In this document: piece by piece, positions 31,204-42,655 of the stretch
How the letters are laid out: every line of letters begins with the position of its first letter
How positions within the stretch are numbered: the first letter of the stretch is position 1
Assembly: GCA_963971425.1 (NCBI GenBank)
Contig: OZ020516.1
Location: forward strand, 19,971,332 to 20,035,331
Reading direction: 5' to 3'
Source: Bryoerythrophyllum caledonicum
Lineage: Eukaryota > Streptophyta > Bryopsida > Pottiales > Pottiaceae
DNA length: 64,000 bases
Translations under genes and position numbers: made by a program
The notes under the pieces: model-generated
The model's database searches: none
The model's input: only the letters and a program-made list of their open reading frames with translations
Told to the model about the DNA's origin: nothing

Positions 31204-33165
31204 TGTCGTGTAGAGAGGGGAGCGCCTTGAGAATACACGAGATATCTGGCTGCGACTTCGTATAGTCTGCTACGGAGTTCTGTCAAATCTTATGGTCTTC
31301 GGTATTCGGTCTTCAGTCTTCAGTCTTCAGTCTTCAGTCTTCAGTCTTCAGTCTTCAGTCTTCAATCTTCAGTCTTCAGTCTTCAGTCTTCAAACTCCTC
31401 CCCGTTGGCCTATCTTGTGGTGGCTCTAAAGAGTTAAGGGTAAAGGTGGGTGATAAGAAACCACGGCCTCGGACGGGTAAAACGGGACGGCCAGACCACA
31501 AGCTGAAACCGTCCGAAAGATTGGCTCCTAAAATTCAAACCCACGGTGACCAGCAAACGTGCCTCACCGGTGGGAACGACATAAACACGACCGTGTGGGC
31601 AATTAACCCCACTTCGCCGCAACAGAGTTTACAAGAACAAAATTGAAATACAACTAGCCTCCAAAGCTGGCTTGGAATCACAAAAAAAGAAATCGGACCA
31701 CAAGCCACAACACACTTGTCTCCATCTTCTCTTCTCTTCAAGTCAAGCCTTGAGTCTTCAATTCCTCCATCCTTCAACTCCAAAGTCTTCAAGTGTTCAA
31801 AAACACTAAGAAACTCAAAAGAAGTGTTCAAAAATACAATGGAAAAGTTTCACCAAGGCTGTAACCTTCAAGCAAGTGACACAGATGACTCAAAACTTCA
31901 AATACTAAGTGCAATAGCTCTCTGGAAAGCTAATTCAAACAACTAACACTCCTCCAAATTTCAAGTCAATCTAAACTACTGTCCGAAAGATATACGAGTT
32001 CAAAGTTCTGCCCCTCCAAATATTCAATCGCTCATAACTTCTTCTTCAAAACTCCAAATTTCAATTGTAATAACTTTTTGAAGAGCTATGACCATTGTTC
32101 ACGCACTTTTCAATTCTCAAACAATTCCAAACTACTGTCCAAAAGTTATGGACAATCAAAGTTTTGCCTACCCCTATTCATTCAAATCTCTATAACTTCT
32201 TGCTCACAACTCCAAATCTCAATTATAATATCTTTCTAGAAAGCTAAGGTAGAGATGCACAGTCCCTCAAAATCTCAAATCAAATTGAGAACTACAGAAA
32301 AAGTTGTGGCTCCTCGAAACCTCTGCCCCTCAATGGATGGCCTCGGGTTTTCACAGAATTAAAACCTCAATAACTTTTTCTCTACAACTCCGAATTCAAA
32401 TTTTAAAACGAGTATGAAATGCTCTTGAAACAAGGAACAAGATCACAAATTTTCAATTCCACATCATTCAATCTCAATGAGTTACACACAGTCAAAGTTC
32501 TGCTCCAAACCCTTGCTCTCTCACCCGCGCGCACACACACACACTCACTAAGGAATCTCTTTTCCAACTTTTTCACCTCTAGTGGACGTAGGCACTTCAG
32601 CCCATGTCACCCTACCCAAAGTACCCCACAAGGTACTTCATTACTTTCTTATCCTTTCCACTTTCAACCAAATAAAATCCCCTAGTCTTTTATTTATTGG
32701 AAGACTAAAAACTTAGACCTTCCAACCAACAAGATAAGTAAAATAAAAAAAATAACTAAATAAAAATAAAAATAAAACTTATCGTAAGATAGCTGATGGT
32801 ACGGACGTATAAAGGTGTTGATTCGCACAACCTGATCGCCAAGTCGTGGACTTGGTTGGCTGGAAATGTCGTGGTCAGTGGCTGCCGCCGGTCCGGGTTC
32901 GAACCCAATCGAGCCCGTCGAGTGGTTCGGCGGCCCACGGCTTGGCTCGCTAGTGAGGCAGGAAAAATACCAGTCAACCCGCTACCTACCCCCCTGAGCA
33001 GTGACAAGAACGGTGCAGCACCTAAATGCTAACACCTGCCCAAATCCTCAAACCGTGGTTCTTACCACGACCAACCCCTTTTATCCCAACTCCTTACTTA
33101 TTAAAATCCACACATATAAAGACTAATACTTGTATGTACATGATGGAAGAATTTCCATCAGGACA
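31204..33165 (-). repeat. Rightmost LTR of the array (5' LTR of unit 4)
   Basis: 1962 bp. Its right edge CATCAGGACA abuts non-element sequence, which fixes the LTR terminus. It has 12 minisatellite copies, and A at 31640 is private to this LTR. The next five bases outside (CCGGG, 33166-33170) are the predicted target-site duplication, to be matched at the unseen left end. Confidence 0.92.
31309..31392. repeat. 7-bp minisatellite (GTCTTCA)x12, one variant unit
   Basis: Twelve copies, one of them ATCTTCA. This is the shortest array, giving the 8086-bp period. Confidence 0.97.
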
Positions 33166-33275
33166 CCGGGTGGACCACATTTTACGAAGCAAATGGGTTT
33201 CACCTCGGTGACAAGCTCCAGTTCATACTCTCAAGGTATCATGATTTTGTAGTGTCCGTTGTTGAATTTGCTTGA
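33166..33275 (+). pseudogene. C-terminal end of a B3-domain gene, split by the retrotransposon array
   Basis: Beginning two bases inside the flank, the plus strand reads GWTTFYEANGFHLGDKLQFI, followed by further residues to a TGA at 33273-33275. This matches the C-terminal half of the plant B3 DNA-binding fold, where G-W-x-x-F, A-N-G/N-x-L-x-x-G-D and an F-x-V strand recur. B3 proteins (ARF, LAV, RAV, REM families) are plant transcription factors. The frame is open right up to the LTR edge with no start or splice site, so the rest of the gene is expected on the far left side of the array, outside the window. Subfamily cannot be told from 34 residues. The array has very probably inactivated this gene. 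Confidence 0.72.
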
Positions 33276-35834
33276 ACCTTGTGTGTGTTTTTAGAGTTCA
33301 CTGATGTTGTATATAGACGGTGTTCTTTGTAAATGGATGGTGATGTAGTTCTGTATATTGCTAGCTTTCCAGAGCCAAAATAGGAATGTCGCCAGAAACG
33401 ATGTTTGTAAATATTCTCTTTTTCGCCAAAAAAAGACTCCGTCCATCGTCAGCTATCGCCACAAGTGGACGAAAGTAAAAACTGTGTGTAGCCAAAATTC
33501 ACAGGCAGTAGCTACATATTGGCCATAGGTTTTCACATTAAAAAATTGCCTTGTAGCCATTTTTGCACTTTTCTAAATATTTAAGTCGCCAAAGTTGCTA
33601 AAAAAAAAACAGATTTAAACATTGACTGATCGGAATTGGGTGGCCAATCGGAATTGGGTGCCTCTACTGTACCTTAGAATCCAACAATGTTGAAGCGTCT
33701 TTGGTGTGAAACTGTCACGGTACCTTCGGGGTTAAGAGCATCTGGAGGGCTTTGATTGGATGATGGCTGCTGGGACAACTTAATTGGTGAGCACGACAAG
33801 GACCAATCGCCACCTTCGCCCAATCGCTCTCTCCATCCAACGGCCCTAGGCCCTCCTCACGTCCCCTAAACGACAAACGCGCCGGCTGCCTACTGGCACA
33901 TATCCAACTCAAGCTTCCAGATCCATCACCATCCAAAAACCGACATTGTTCATCATTTTGGAACATTTCGAGATTTTAAAATCTAGAAGATACCGAAATT
34001 GAGTTGGTTTTGGGGGTACAGTGACGGCTTTAGCCTCGTCTCTTTCGTTTGGATTTCGACGTGCAGGAAGAGCTTTTGGAGCTTGGACTCGATGCCTTCA
34101 ACATTTTCGACTGCGGGAGGAAGGCGTGGATTTGCAGGTGGAGTTTGCGGGAGGAAGGCGTGGATTTTCAGGTAGAGTTTTCCTTGTCGCGGTTCTGGTG
34201 CAGAGAGCGCCGTTCTTGTGAATTATATCAAGATCACTTGGAGCTGAAATGGTGAGGTGAATTTCCGTGAGTGAATTGCCGGGGAGCCATTCTTGGATTG
34301 TTAGGTGTGCGCCTAGGGACGAAGTAGTCATTTGAGGCTCAAAAGTTGGCGTTAGTGTAGTGGAGTCACAGTTGAGGATCCTTGCTATTCTTAGGACGCG
34401 AGCCGCAGTGTAGGTTACCAGTAGTTGACCACTGGATTTTTTCCAGTCGTACTATCCTCTTAGATGGATTTTGTCGAGTCGTTGTGCTGCTTCCTCATAC
34501 AATCACTCTTCCTGAATCAGTAAGATTCATGAAATTAGCACTTCTGAGGTTATAAGCACATCTCCAGCTACTTACAAAGTGCGGATCATTGAACGCCATT
34601 TTCAAGCTTTGAGATGATTCAGGATAATTAGCGCTGGCTCTGATTAGTGGGAGACTCTACATGGTGTCCGTGTCGTGTCTCGGTTCTTCTCGCGCAATTC
34701 TGCTTTTAGTATGATGCAGCACCTACATGAGAAGATAATCGAGTAGTGTTACACTTATTTTACCACGTTTCCTGAGGACTTTTCACATTCACGACGGTAG
34801 CGATACTGGTTAATCAATTTAGACGATAGTAGATCGTTTGTTCATGAAATAGATACTTAACACAAAGTTTCTTGTTCATGTGAAATTGCCGTGTGCTCTT
34901 TCTGGCTTTGTTTCTAGAGAATTGCAAATGCTTCTTGAAGTCTAACGTCTTGGACGAAAATGTCATGGCCACGAAAATGATCATGTTTGCAAATTTGAAT
35001 CGTGCCTTCACGTTAGTTAGTGGCCTGATTCGCGCATCTGTACTTCTGGCAATAAATAAGCTGCTTCTTTGACTTCGATTTCATATTGTTCCCTCTTTCA
35101 TCGCACGAAAACATCGGCGCAGCAATTAGATTTCATGTCGTTTGCCAATTTGGTGGAAACTGAGTGAGTTAGGACTTTCTCTGTCCATGAGAATAACGAT
35201 TATGTGGCAATGGCTTCCTGGCCTCAAGGCATCTTTAGGACTTTGCAAGTTAAGCGGGCGTCGATGCTTTGGCTTTTTAGCCAACATATTATCGTTCCTT
35301 TTGAGTGAAATTATATTTTTTAAACATTGTCAGGAAGATTTTCAGTCAGCGCTCATAAATTTTGAGATATCAGGTGTTTTCTACAAGAATGGCCGTGCAC
35401 ACGGGATTTTTGGACGTCTGGTACGAAATTTTTTAATTCTCTATCTACACTGTCGATGTTGTATTCTAGCAAGATGTTTTCTTGTGGGGAATCCTCAAAT
35501 TTTGTTCCTTATCTCTTAAGATGAACTTTTCAGGTTTTGTAGTACATTGACAGATTAGAAGTTCGTTGTCAACGCTATTCTGGATCGAACATTTCATAGA
35601 CAACAACACAGGTCAAAGCCATTAAAGCTTTCTGAGTCGCATTCTGTGTTGTTATTCACAGTCAGCAGTCTTTCATGTAATTATTAATTGATTAACAAAT
35701 GGGCTTATGTTAAATGTATTCGCAGCCTTTCCATTTTTATCTTTATTTCTCAAACTTGTTGTAACATTCGTGCTCTTTGATCTTCTTGCACCTCCTGTTT
35801 CCAATGTGTCGATCGTTTCATTGTGCGCTAGCAG
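33276..35834. other. Intergenic / 5' region, no gene recognised
   Basis: About 2.5 kb without a convincing coding region. Short ORFs (for example 34021-34221 and 35142-35519) show no domain. The stretch may hold the 3' UTR of the B3 gene and the promoter and untranslated exons of the following gene. The 15-base motif ATCGGAATTGGGTGG, or nearly so, appears twice near 33628-33662. Confidence 0.4.
34113..34180. repeat. 34-bp tandem duplication
   Basis: A unit beginning GCGGGAGGAAGGCGTGGATT occurs twice in direct succession (34113-34146, 34147-34180), with three mismatches near the end of the second copy. Confidence 0.85.
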
Positions 35835-38800
35835 GCAGTTGCAGTCCCTTCTGGTGGCAGAGGACGGCTGGAACTTGGAGATTCTGTGACTGATATTGAT
35901 GCTGATACTGTAACTGATTCTGTGACTGATACTGATACTGTGTCATCCTCTGACGCTCGAATAGTAATATTGTCTGTAGAGATGGCATCTGCGGAAGGTT
36001 TACAACGATCTTCGCCACATAATGCTGGATTATACGACTTCTGCATTACGTTCTTGAAGATTAGCGGAATTCGTCTCCCTGTGGTATCAAAGTCTGGAAC
36101 TTCGACATGCAACTCTGCAAAGAATACTCGTAGATATTTCCTGAAGATTACGCTACTACAAGGAACTGAACTACAGAAAATTGGAGATTTTGAAGTAATT
36201 GGTGATGGATGTATTGTCAACCATCAGCTATCATGTCAGATTGCGTACGGTAGTCCAGACAAGCTTCACGTATACATAGGTATGATTAATCTTACCCCTG
36301 TCCTTGAGATTTTCTCTGGCCATTTATGTGCTGAGAAATATGGAAAAGTAAAATGGTACTATATCCGGTAGTACACTTGGGACTGGGTTGGAACTGTTAA
36401 TATGTCTCGGTTGATGAGTGATGATGTGAATAGATTCAGATGGTGATCAATGAAGCTTAAGTTGGGAGAACGTTCTTGTAGACTTTGATGAATGGTTAAA
36501 ATATACCAATTTTGAATAATCTTACGTTGTATTTATGTATCGAATCTGGTTATCAGAGTGCAATCCTGTTTTTCCAGCAATCATTGATAAGTATTGACTC
36601 TGTTTCTGGCATGGGGATGGGATGGCGGTGATTGGATGGGGGCTGCTTTAGATCAGGTATATCTTTTGAATGATTAACTCTTTATCTTTGACCAAAACTA
36701 TTTCCCTTTTCGACCCTTGATTACAACTGTCAGAAATTCCATGGATCGAGTTCTGATATTTTCATCACTTCCTGTGCAGGACTGGAGTGCTGGTTTATCT
36801 GGCCATATCACTATGGATCTAAAGGAGGTGAGTCTTCGTTTTTCTTGGTCTCAGAGTTGATATATACAATCTTTATCGTTAAGTTTCACATAATAAATAT
36901 GGCTGACATCGTGATTTTTCTTCAGCAGACGTCACTGTAGCACTTAGATTCTAGGTAGATGACATGTAACAGATAAAGCTCTTGAACATGACACTAATTG
37001 TAGAATCTAGAAGAACTCTGAAATTTAGTCCTCAAATACTGAACCTTCCATTTACAATCTCATATGTTTCTTCAGTTCTTTGAGGATGTTGATGCTGAAA
37101 TATATCTCGAGTACCCTTTTTTTTCAAGTGGACCATCTAATGTAACAGTTCGAAGTACAGCTAAGTTGTCGGTAAGAATCTCCAACATTAAATCAATTAA
37201 TCTGAATCCTTCTCAGTGTTGTCCATCAGTATCTTATTCTTTTAGTTATTGTACCCATGATCAGAGGTACCTGAACATTTCTTGGTTGAAGGGGACTATT
37301 TGTGGACAAATTATTTTAGAGAGTATTCATGGTTCTGCACGGTGGTGATCGGATGAATCACCTTCAGTCTAATGTATGTTAACTGACAGCTTTTTATTTT
37401 TATTTTTATAATAGATGTCAGTATTATGTACTTGCTCAAAAACGACCGCTACGTTATCCAATCAATATGATCCGAATATGGAGTACATGGGCTTCAAAGA
37501 TATAAGGTACGCGAGCACGATAGACTCTGAATCCAAACGTCTGAAGTGTCGCTCAAGCATGTTGTACGCGTGAGTTTCGAAATTTTGAAGTTGTCAACCT
37601 CCTACCTGCCTCTTAAAAATCTATCATTGAAACCAGATCAATGTTAATTTAGTTTTGAATCTCTTCTGAATTCTGTTGCAGTAAATTGAGGCCTACCCCA
37701 GATGACCTTTGGTATCCACCAGTTCAGTTGGACATTGTAAGCAGCCATGATGCTCAATCAATGCTCGATAGCGCTCTCAAACAGGCGAGTAGACTTCCGA
37801 CTCCACCTGAAATGTAGAAGCCGAAACCTGAGGAAGGAGGACGGACTGTTTTCAGTATTGGACTTCGTTTCTTTTATTTATAAATTTTTGAAGCATTAGT
37901 AGCCATTGTGAGGAATTTTGCGAAGCAGACGAATATAGTAAGACGAGCAGTGGTTAATTGTGGATGCATTTTCGTATTTTCACCTTAATAAGACGTATGG
38001 AATGATAATTGAACGAATAATTGAAACTTGGTTTGGCATGTGCGCAGGTTTCACCAGAAAATATACAAGCTCATAGAGAGGTACAACGGTTTTTTAACAT
38101 ACACCTATATGTGAACTTAGGATAAATAGTTCAAAAGATCACGATGCTTCTTTGATTGTCCCCATTTTTGACGAAAATTCTTTCTGAAGTTTCGTCTGGT
38201 CTTCTTTGCTGAACAGGTTGAGATGTTGAAGGACATGGAAGGTGACCTCATTGAACTGAATTCGAAGTTGAACAAATACTTAGAAGCTCAAAGCTCGGAG
38301 AAATATGCATCTGGTGTGTTGATTCACTTTATACATGTGTGGTCGCCACTTATTCCCTATATATGTGACTTGGTTGTTGAGATTCAACTGGTAATTATCA
38401 GTACCTGAATATATTTGGGGTTTCATACGATGACGACAGGTGAGCATCGACGGAACCTTCCAAGCAGACCAGAAGTCTTGGCAGCTATGTTTTTCTCAGC
38501 AGGCATGGCTTTTCAGCGGCAAGTTGACTGCGTCAATAGATTTAGGATGTATACGGGAACAGAGGACCCACTTTTACCAGGAGAAAACCGACATATGCTT
38601 CTGGAAAATGTCTCACCAAATTTTAGAAGTGGAGAATCCGCAAATACAGAATCTCAAATGGTAAGGCACTATCTTATTCTGTGAAGACATTTATTAAATG
38701 TTGGTGAGTGTGTTTCCTTATTTCTATGGCCACGGCTTAGGTGCACCATTTTCTCTCAGAATTTCTTCATTATGATATTCTAGCTGTGGAGTTTTTCAGC

Positions 38801-40153
38801 AGTGGTATTTTTCTATAATCATATGTTGGGAGTTTGTGAGAGACCCAGTTTGATCCTCCAAGCACCTTGATTTTTTCACTGTTATCTATTTCAATCTAAT
38901 GTTAAGGGTTGCGTTATTTATTCTTTTCTCAGGTTGGCACCTTCTGCCAAAGATCAAGCAGGAGTCTTGTATTCAGTGAAGGCTCCTCACACAGTTGCGG
39001 TCTTACAGAATTGTGCAGCTGCAGTAGTGGTACGAAAGTCTACTTTAGACTAAGAGCATCATCAGTTGTATCGTGAGGTTCCCTTCAGCAAATTAATCTT
39101 CAGTACTTCATCATGTGCTCGGTGATAATCTGAATTCTTTACATGGGAAATGTGCAGAAGCTACTACAAGCTTGGCCGGAGACATGGATGAAGATGAAAA
39201 CTATTTTCATTCTCCTTTGCACGCAGAGGACATGCCAATGTCCTATCCGGATCCAGAACTAGTAAGTCCAAGGACCTCCAAAAGTTCATGTTCACCGCTT
39301 GAGGAACTGAGTTCCTCAATGGAGACCATGAGTTTAGTTAAAAATGAATCTGTTAGTCGGGAAAGAGTCAGCATAGGAAAATACAGCGTCTTGAATGTTG
39401 TAGACAGTCTACTTCATGCCTTTGCGATTGTAGGATTACTATGTTCGGGCTCTAAGGAAACTTATTCTAAACTTGGCGGCGAAGACGATCAAGTAATTGT
39501 TTCAGGATCAATACTTGGGAGACAATGCTTGGGAGACAACAAGTAACAAGTATTCAAAAGATTCGTAAGTCAGGTTTGGGTTGGCTCTCAAATTCGATGC
39601 AATCTGAGTGACAAACTTCCATAAAATCTTAGCTATTCGGATTTAGCGCATGAGGTGGGCCCAAATGCTGTGGGTTACAAGTTCACCAATATACATGATT
39701 TTCTTAACAGTATTGTTGCTCTGACCGTGGAACTTTGGTTGTGGTTGTTTTACATGTATACTTCAATTCTTTTACTCATGCTTGTGTAAACCTTGTCATT
39801 CAAGTTCTATATGATTAGTGATCGGCAAGTCTAATTAGGTTCGCTCTCTTGAAACTCAGAGGATTTGTTCCTTTGAGCTGAACGGAACTGGCAGCCATGA
39901 AATGACCAGTGCTCGACAGGTTCTAGGTCTTGCCAGGATGATACTTCACTCCTATCCGAGTCAGTAGCTATCTCTGCATACTATGTATAATCCTGCACAG
40001 ACTTTGATGATTCCTTTTTTAATGCAGTTACTTCATGAAAATTTTCTAACTCTGAACGCCTTGTTCAAAAGTGCAGGTAGGTTATGCTGTCTAAACACGG
40101 AGCAAAGTTCTGTGAGTCGTTTTCAGCATCGTCCACCTCTGGTTCTTCGTTGA
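35835..40153 (+). CDS. Unrecognised multi-exon plant gene
   Basis: Exons join in phase at visible splice sites: 35835-36269, 36780-36827, 37076-37171, 37415-37569, 37682-37784, 38048-38080, 38217-38315, 38440-38660 and 38933-39029. The 37784 donor is GC rather than GT, and the 38315 donor (GTGTTG) is a choice among two. The frames encode a compositionally normal protein: an acidic D/T/S stretch, then mixed alpha/beta-like segments, including FFEDVDAEIYLEYPFF and CFWKMSHQILEVENPQ. Further coding-like blocks lie at 39158-39546 (acidic, Ser-rich) and 39839-39967, with a possible last exon at 40028-40153, but their splice phases are not resolved. The true start is not found. I recognise no domain and propose no function. 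The gene looks undamaged, unlike the transposon genes around it. Confidence 0.5.
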
Positions 40154-41159
40154 TCGTATGTCGACTTTCTCTCTAATTGCATGACATCTTAGTCATTCAA
40201 CTACTGCTGGTGCTGTAAGGAGGACTCAAACTTCTAGCCTCGTTGCAATTGCTTTCGTACCAAAAGAAAAGCTCTAAACGTAGAGTAGAACATGTGCAGT
40301 ACGTTACTAAAAATTTGGACTGCCTCTTAACGTTGGCAGAGATTTTATGAAGATATTTGATGCGTTAGAGGAAATATGAAAATATCAAGAAGATGCTTTC
40401 GTATATATCGAATGGGTTGAAGCAGCTCTGGCCATGGCCGATACATTCTGTACACTGGTGGTCGTGTCATCTCCTCCATGTCTATTGACACTTGTTGCAA
40501 TTTTGCAGACTCTACTATCACCTGTGAGTGTTTTTAACTACAGTAGTTGAGCACCTGTTGCGTGAAGATGGGACCCAATATCACCATCTACGCGTCACGT
40601 GTTCCCTTCTTGGTAAGACTTCCGGCCCTTAAACAGACATGAATTGCCTTTTCAAATTGCATGACACTCCGACACGAGCTTCGAAGTTTGGGATCGAACT
40701 ATCATGAATTGCTTTATCAGCTTTTGATGACTCAAGATGATACCATTGTTTGTTTTGCATACCGGATTCTGTTACATCCGGCTGGGTCTTGTGAGCAGAG
40801 GCGTAGAAGATGAGGGTGGTCGGTCTGAAATAGTTAAAATAATACTCGATTCTGAAGCACAAACCACTTGGCATACATCAGAATTAGGAACCAGCTTCAG
40901 AGGTACTCCAAGTCCAAGTTTCAGAAAATCGGGACAAGCGTACTCGGTAATGTGCACAGGTACGACACTAAATATTGCGTTTAGTGTACTAACACAAATA
41001 GCGTACTTATCCTAGTACACTAATTGCAAAGAAGTTGACAAATAGTGTTAGCTCTCCATGGCATTCATGATACTCCCAATCAACTTTCTTAAGCCAATTA
41101 AAAAAAAAATGAACTAAAAAGATATCCCCAGTCAACCACCAACCGGCCGACATGACTTA
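40154..41159. other. Intergenic, nothing clear
   Basis: No convincing gene. A 92-residue ORF at 40737-41015 has no recognisable domain; it could be a chance frame or a stray 3' exon of the preceding gene. Confidence 0.35.
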
Positions 41160-41820
41160 ATGAGAAGGTTTCTTTATCAAAATGTTACCTTTCAACATGA
41201 TACTTTTTCAAAATGCTACTTTTCCAAAAGATTACTTTCAAAAGGCTATCTCTTGAAAGGCCATTTTTTCAAAATATTACTTTTTCATAAGGTTACTTTA
41301 ACAAAATGTTATTTTTTCAAAAAGTTAATTTTCCAAAAGTTATGTTTTCTAAATGTTATTTTTTCAAATGTTTTCTTTTTCAAATATTACCTTCTTCAAT
41401 AGATTAGTTTTTCAAAGGTTTTGTTTCTGAAATGTTTTCTTTTTCAATTTTTTCTGTTCTTATAGTTTTTGTTTTCAAATCTTTCCTTTTCCGAATGATC
41501 CCTTTTTCAAATGTTTTTTAAAGAAAATTTTCATTCCTTTCAAACCTCAATTTATATTTTCCAATCTCGTTCTTGCAAATGTATTTATTTCTTTTTTGAA
41601 TTGCAAATTCACTATCCTTCCATATCTATTTTCTCTTTGTCCAATTTTTTCTCTCCTACTTGTTGTTTTCTCTCAATTGTTGGTGTTTCAAAATTGCTCT
41701 TTTTTCAAAGTTGTTAATTTTTCTATCATGTTCATTTATCCAAATTGTTGTTTTTTCCAATTTTTTCTCTACAAGTTTTTATTTTTTCTCTTCTTCACTT
41801 TTGATACTCCAAATGTACGG
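41160..41820. repeat. Degenerate T-rich tandem repeat
   Basis: Roughly 18-20-bp units resembling TTTTTCAAAATGTTACTTT recur with many substitutions over about 350 bp. They then fade into T-rich sequence with TTTTTCAA spaced at similar distances. ORFs here are F/S/L-rich artefacts of the repeat. Confidence 0.7.
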
Positions 41821-42446
41821 TAGGAACATGAAATTAAGCAATTATGCACTTAGCCAAGTGCAGTGGTTCCTAGTAGAAAGCCGCAAGTTATTTGCTCATA
41901 ACTTTTTTTTTAAATTAAAAAATTGGCAAGAGTTTAGTATGTTTTTTGTCACAAAATTTTGGTGTTTGTCCTGTCAAACATTGGCATCTTCATGTTCACA
42001 TAAATGATATATTTTTCCCATTTGCTACAATTTTTTAGAAAATATATGATTTCTAATCTAGTTTGCAATTCCTGCTACAAAATTATAATCATGTACCTAA
42101 AGAGATTATAAATGTGTTTTGAGTTATTGTAGGATTTTAGAGTACTGCACTACAAATACAATGTGTAAGAGATACAAAAATATACATGCAATTTCCTAAG
42201 ACACTGTAAATTTGTAAAGTACCTCACTATATTATATGCAAAAACATATATAATCGAGCAATTCCACACTATTTCTGAGAGATTCTAAAATCAAACGTAT
42301 CATATGGACCACCCAATATATAAATGTATACCACCCACCGAACAATAGACACATCTTAAACTGCATTATACTAACGTATTTGCCACCTAGACTGCATGCA
42401 TGCTCTACCATAGTATTAAGATCCACGGCTTAGAGCTCATCTTCTA
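41821..42446. other. AT-rich intergenic, nothing seen
   Basis: AT-rich sequence with no gene, RNA or repeat recognised, up to the left end of the MULE. Confidence 0.4.
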
Positions 42447-42455
42447 GCGCAACGA
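42447..42455 (+). repeat. 9-bp target-site duplication, left copy
   Basis: GCGCAACGA lies directly outside the left terminal repeat and is repeated in the same orientation at 57548-57556. Nine base pairs is the characteristic MULE duplication length. Confidence 0.75.
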
Positions 42456-42456
42456 T

Positions 42457-42655
42457 GAGCGACGCTATCTTGTGAGCGGTGAGCGGCGAGCGGCGGGCGG
42501 TGAGCAGAAAATAATCTGAAAACGGGAAAAAAAAATTGTTTTTTCTAGCAAAACTTTATTTTGATGGAAAGTAATGATAAGTCTCTCAAACTTTGCGTGG
42601 AAAATTCGAAGAATTTTTTAAACTTAGAATTTACCCTATAGCCGTGGAATCACTA
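42457..42655 (+). repeat. Left terminal inverted repeat of the MULE
   Basis: It starts GAGCGACGCTATCTTGTGAG and is followed by short GAGCGGC/GAGCGGT repeats (42473-42504). CCTATAGCCGTGGAA at about 42635-42650 is also found inverted near the right end. Between these blocks the two ends are only loosely similar. Confidence 0.65.

Larger units (their letters stand above)
1..33165 (-). mobile_element. Tandem array of four Ty3/Gypsy LTR retrotransposon units sharing LTRs
   Basis: Four nearly identical units lie head to tail, with coding on the minus strand. The order is partial LTR, then internal-LTR four times; neighbours share one LTR, so no target duplication separates them. The right edge (33165) is set where the last LTR stops matching the other copies, and that edge reads TGTCC on the minus strand. 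The inner LTR edge reads GACA. Unit periods are 8100, 8114, 8100 and 8086 bp. A few single-base differences distinguish the units, so they are real separate copies and very recent. The left end lies outside the window, so there may be more units. Confidence 0.95.

Noticed and set aside
1-33165. The whole array as an assembly artefact
   Set aside because: Units differ at defined single bases and in minisatellite number, and the right edge runs into unique sequence. An exact collapse or duplication error would give identical units. The precise number of units still needs long reads.
35142-35519. 125-residue ORF as a gene
   Set aside because: No domain, Cys/Phe/Leu-rich chance composition, and it lies upstream of the first supported exon.
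38415-38684. Alternative frame of 89 residues over 38440-38660
   Set aside because: The overlapping frame from 38440 joins both neighbours in phase and has more protein-like composition; the alternative ends soon after.
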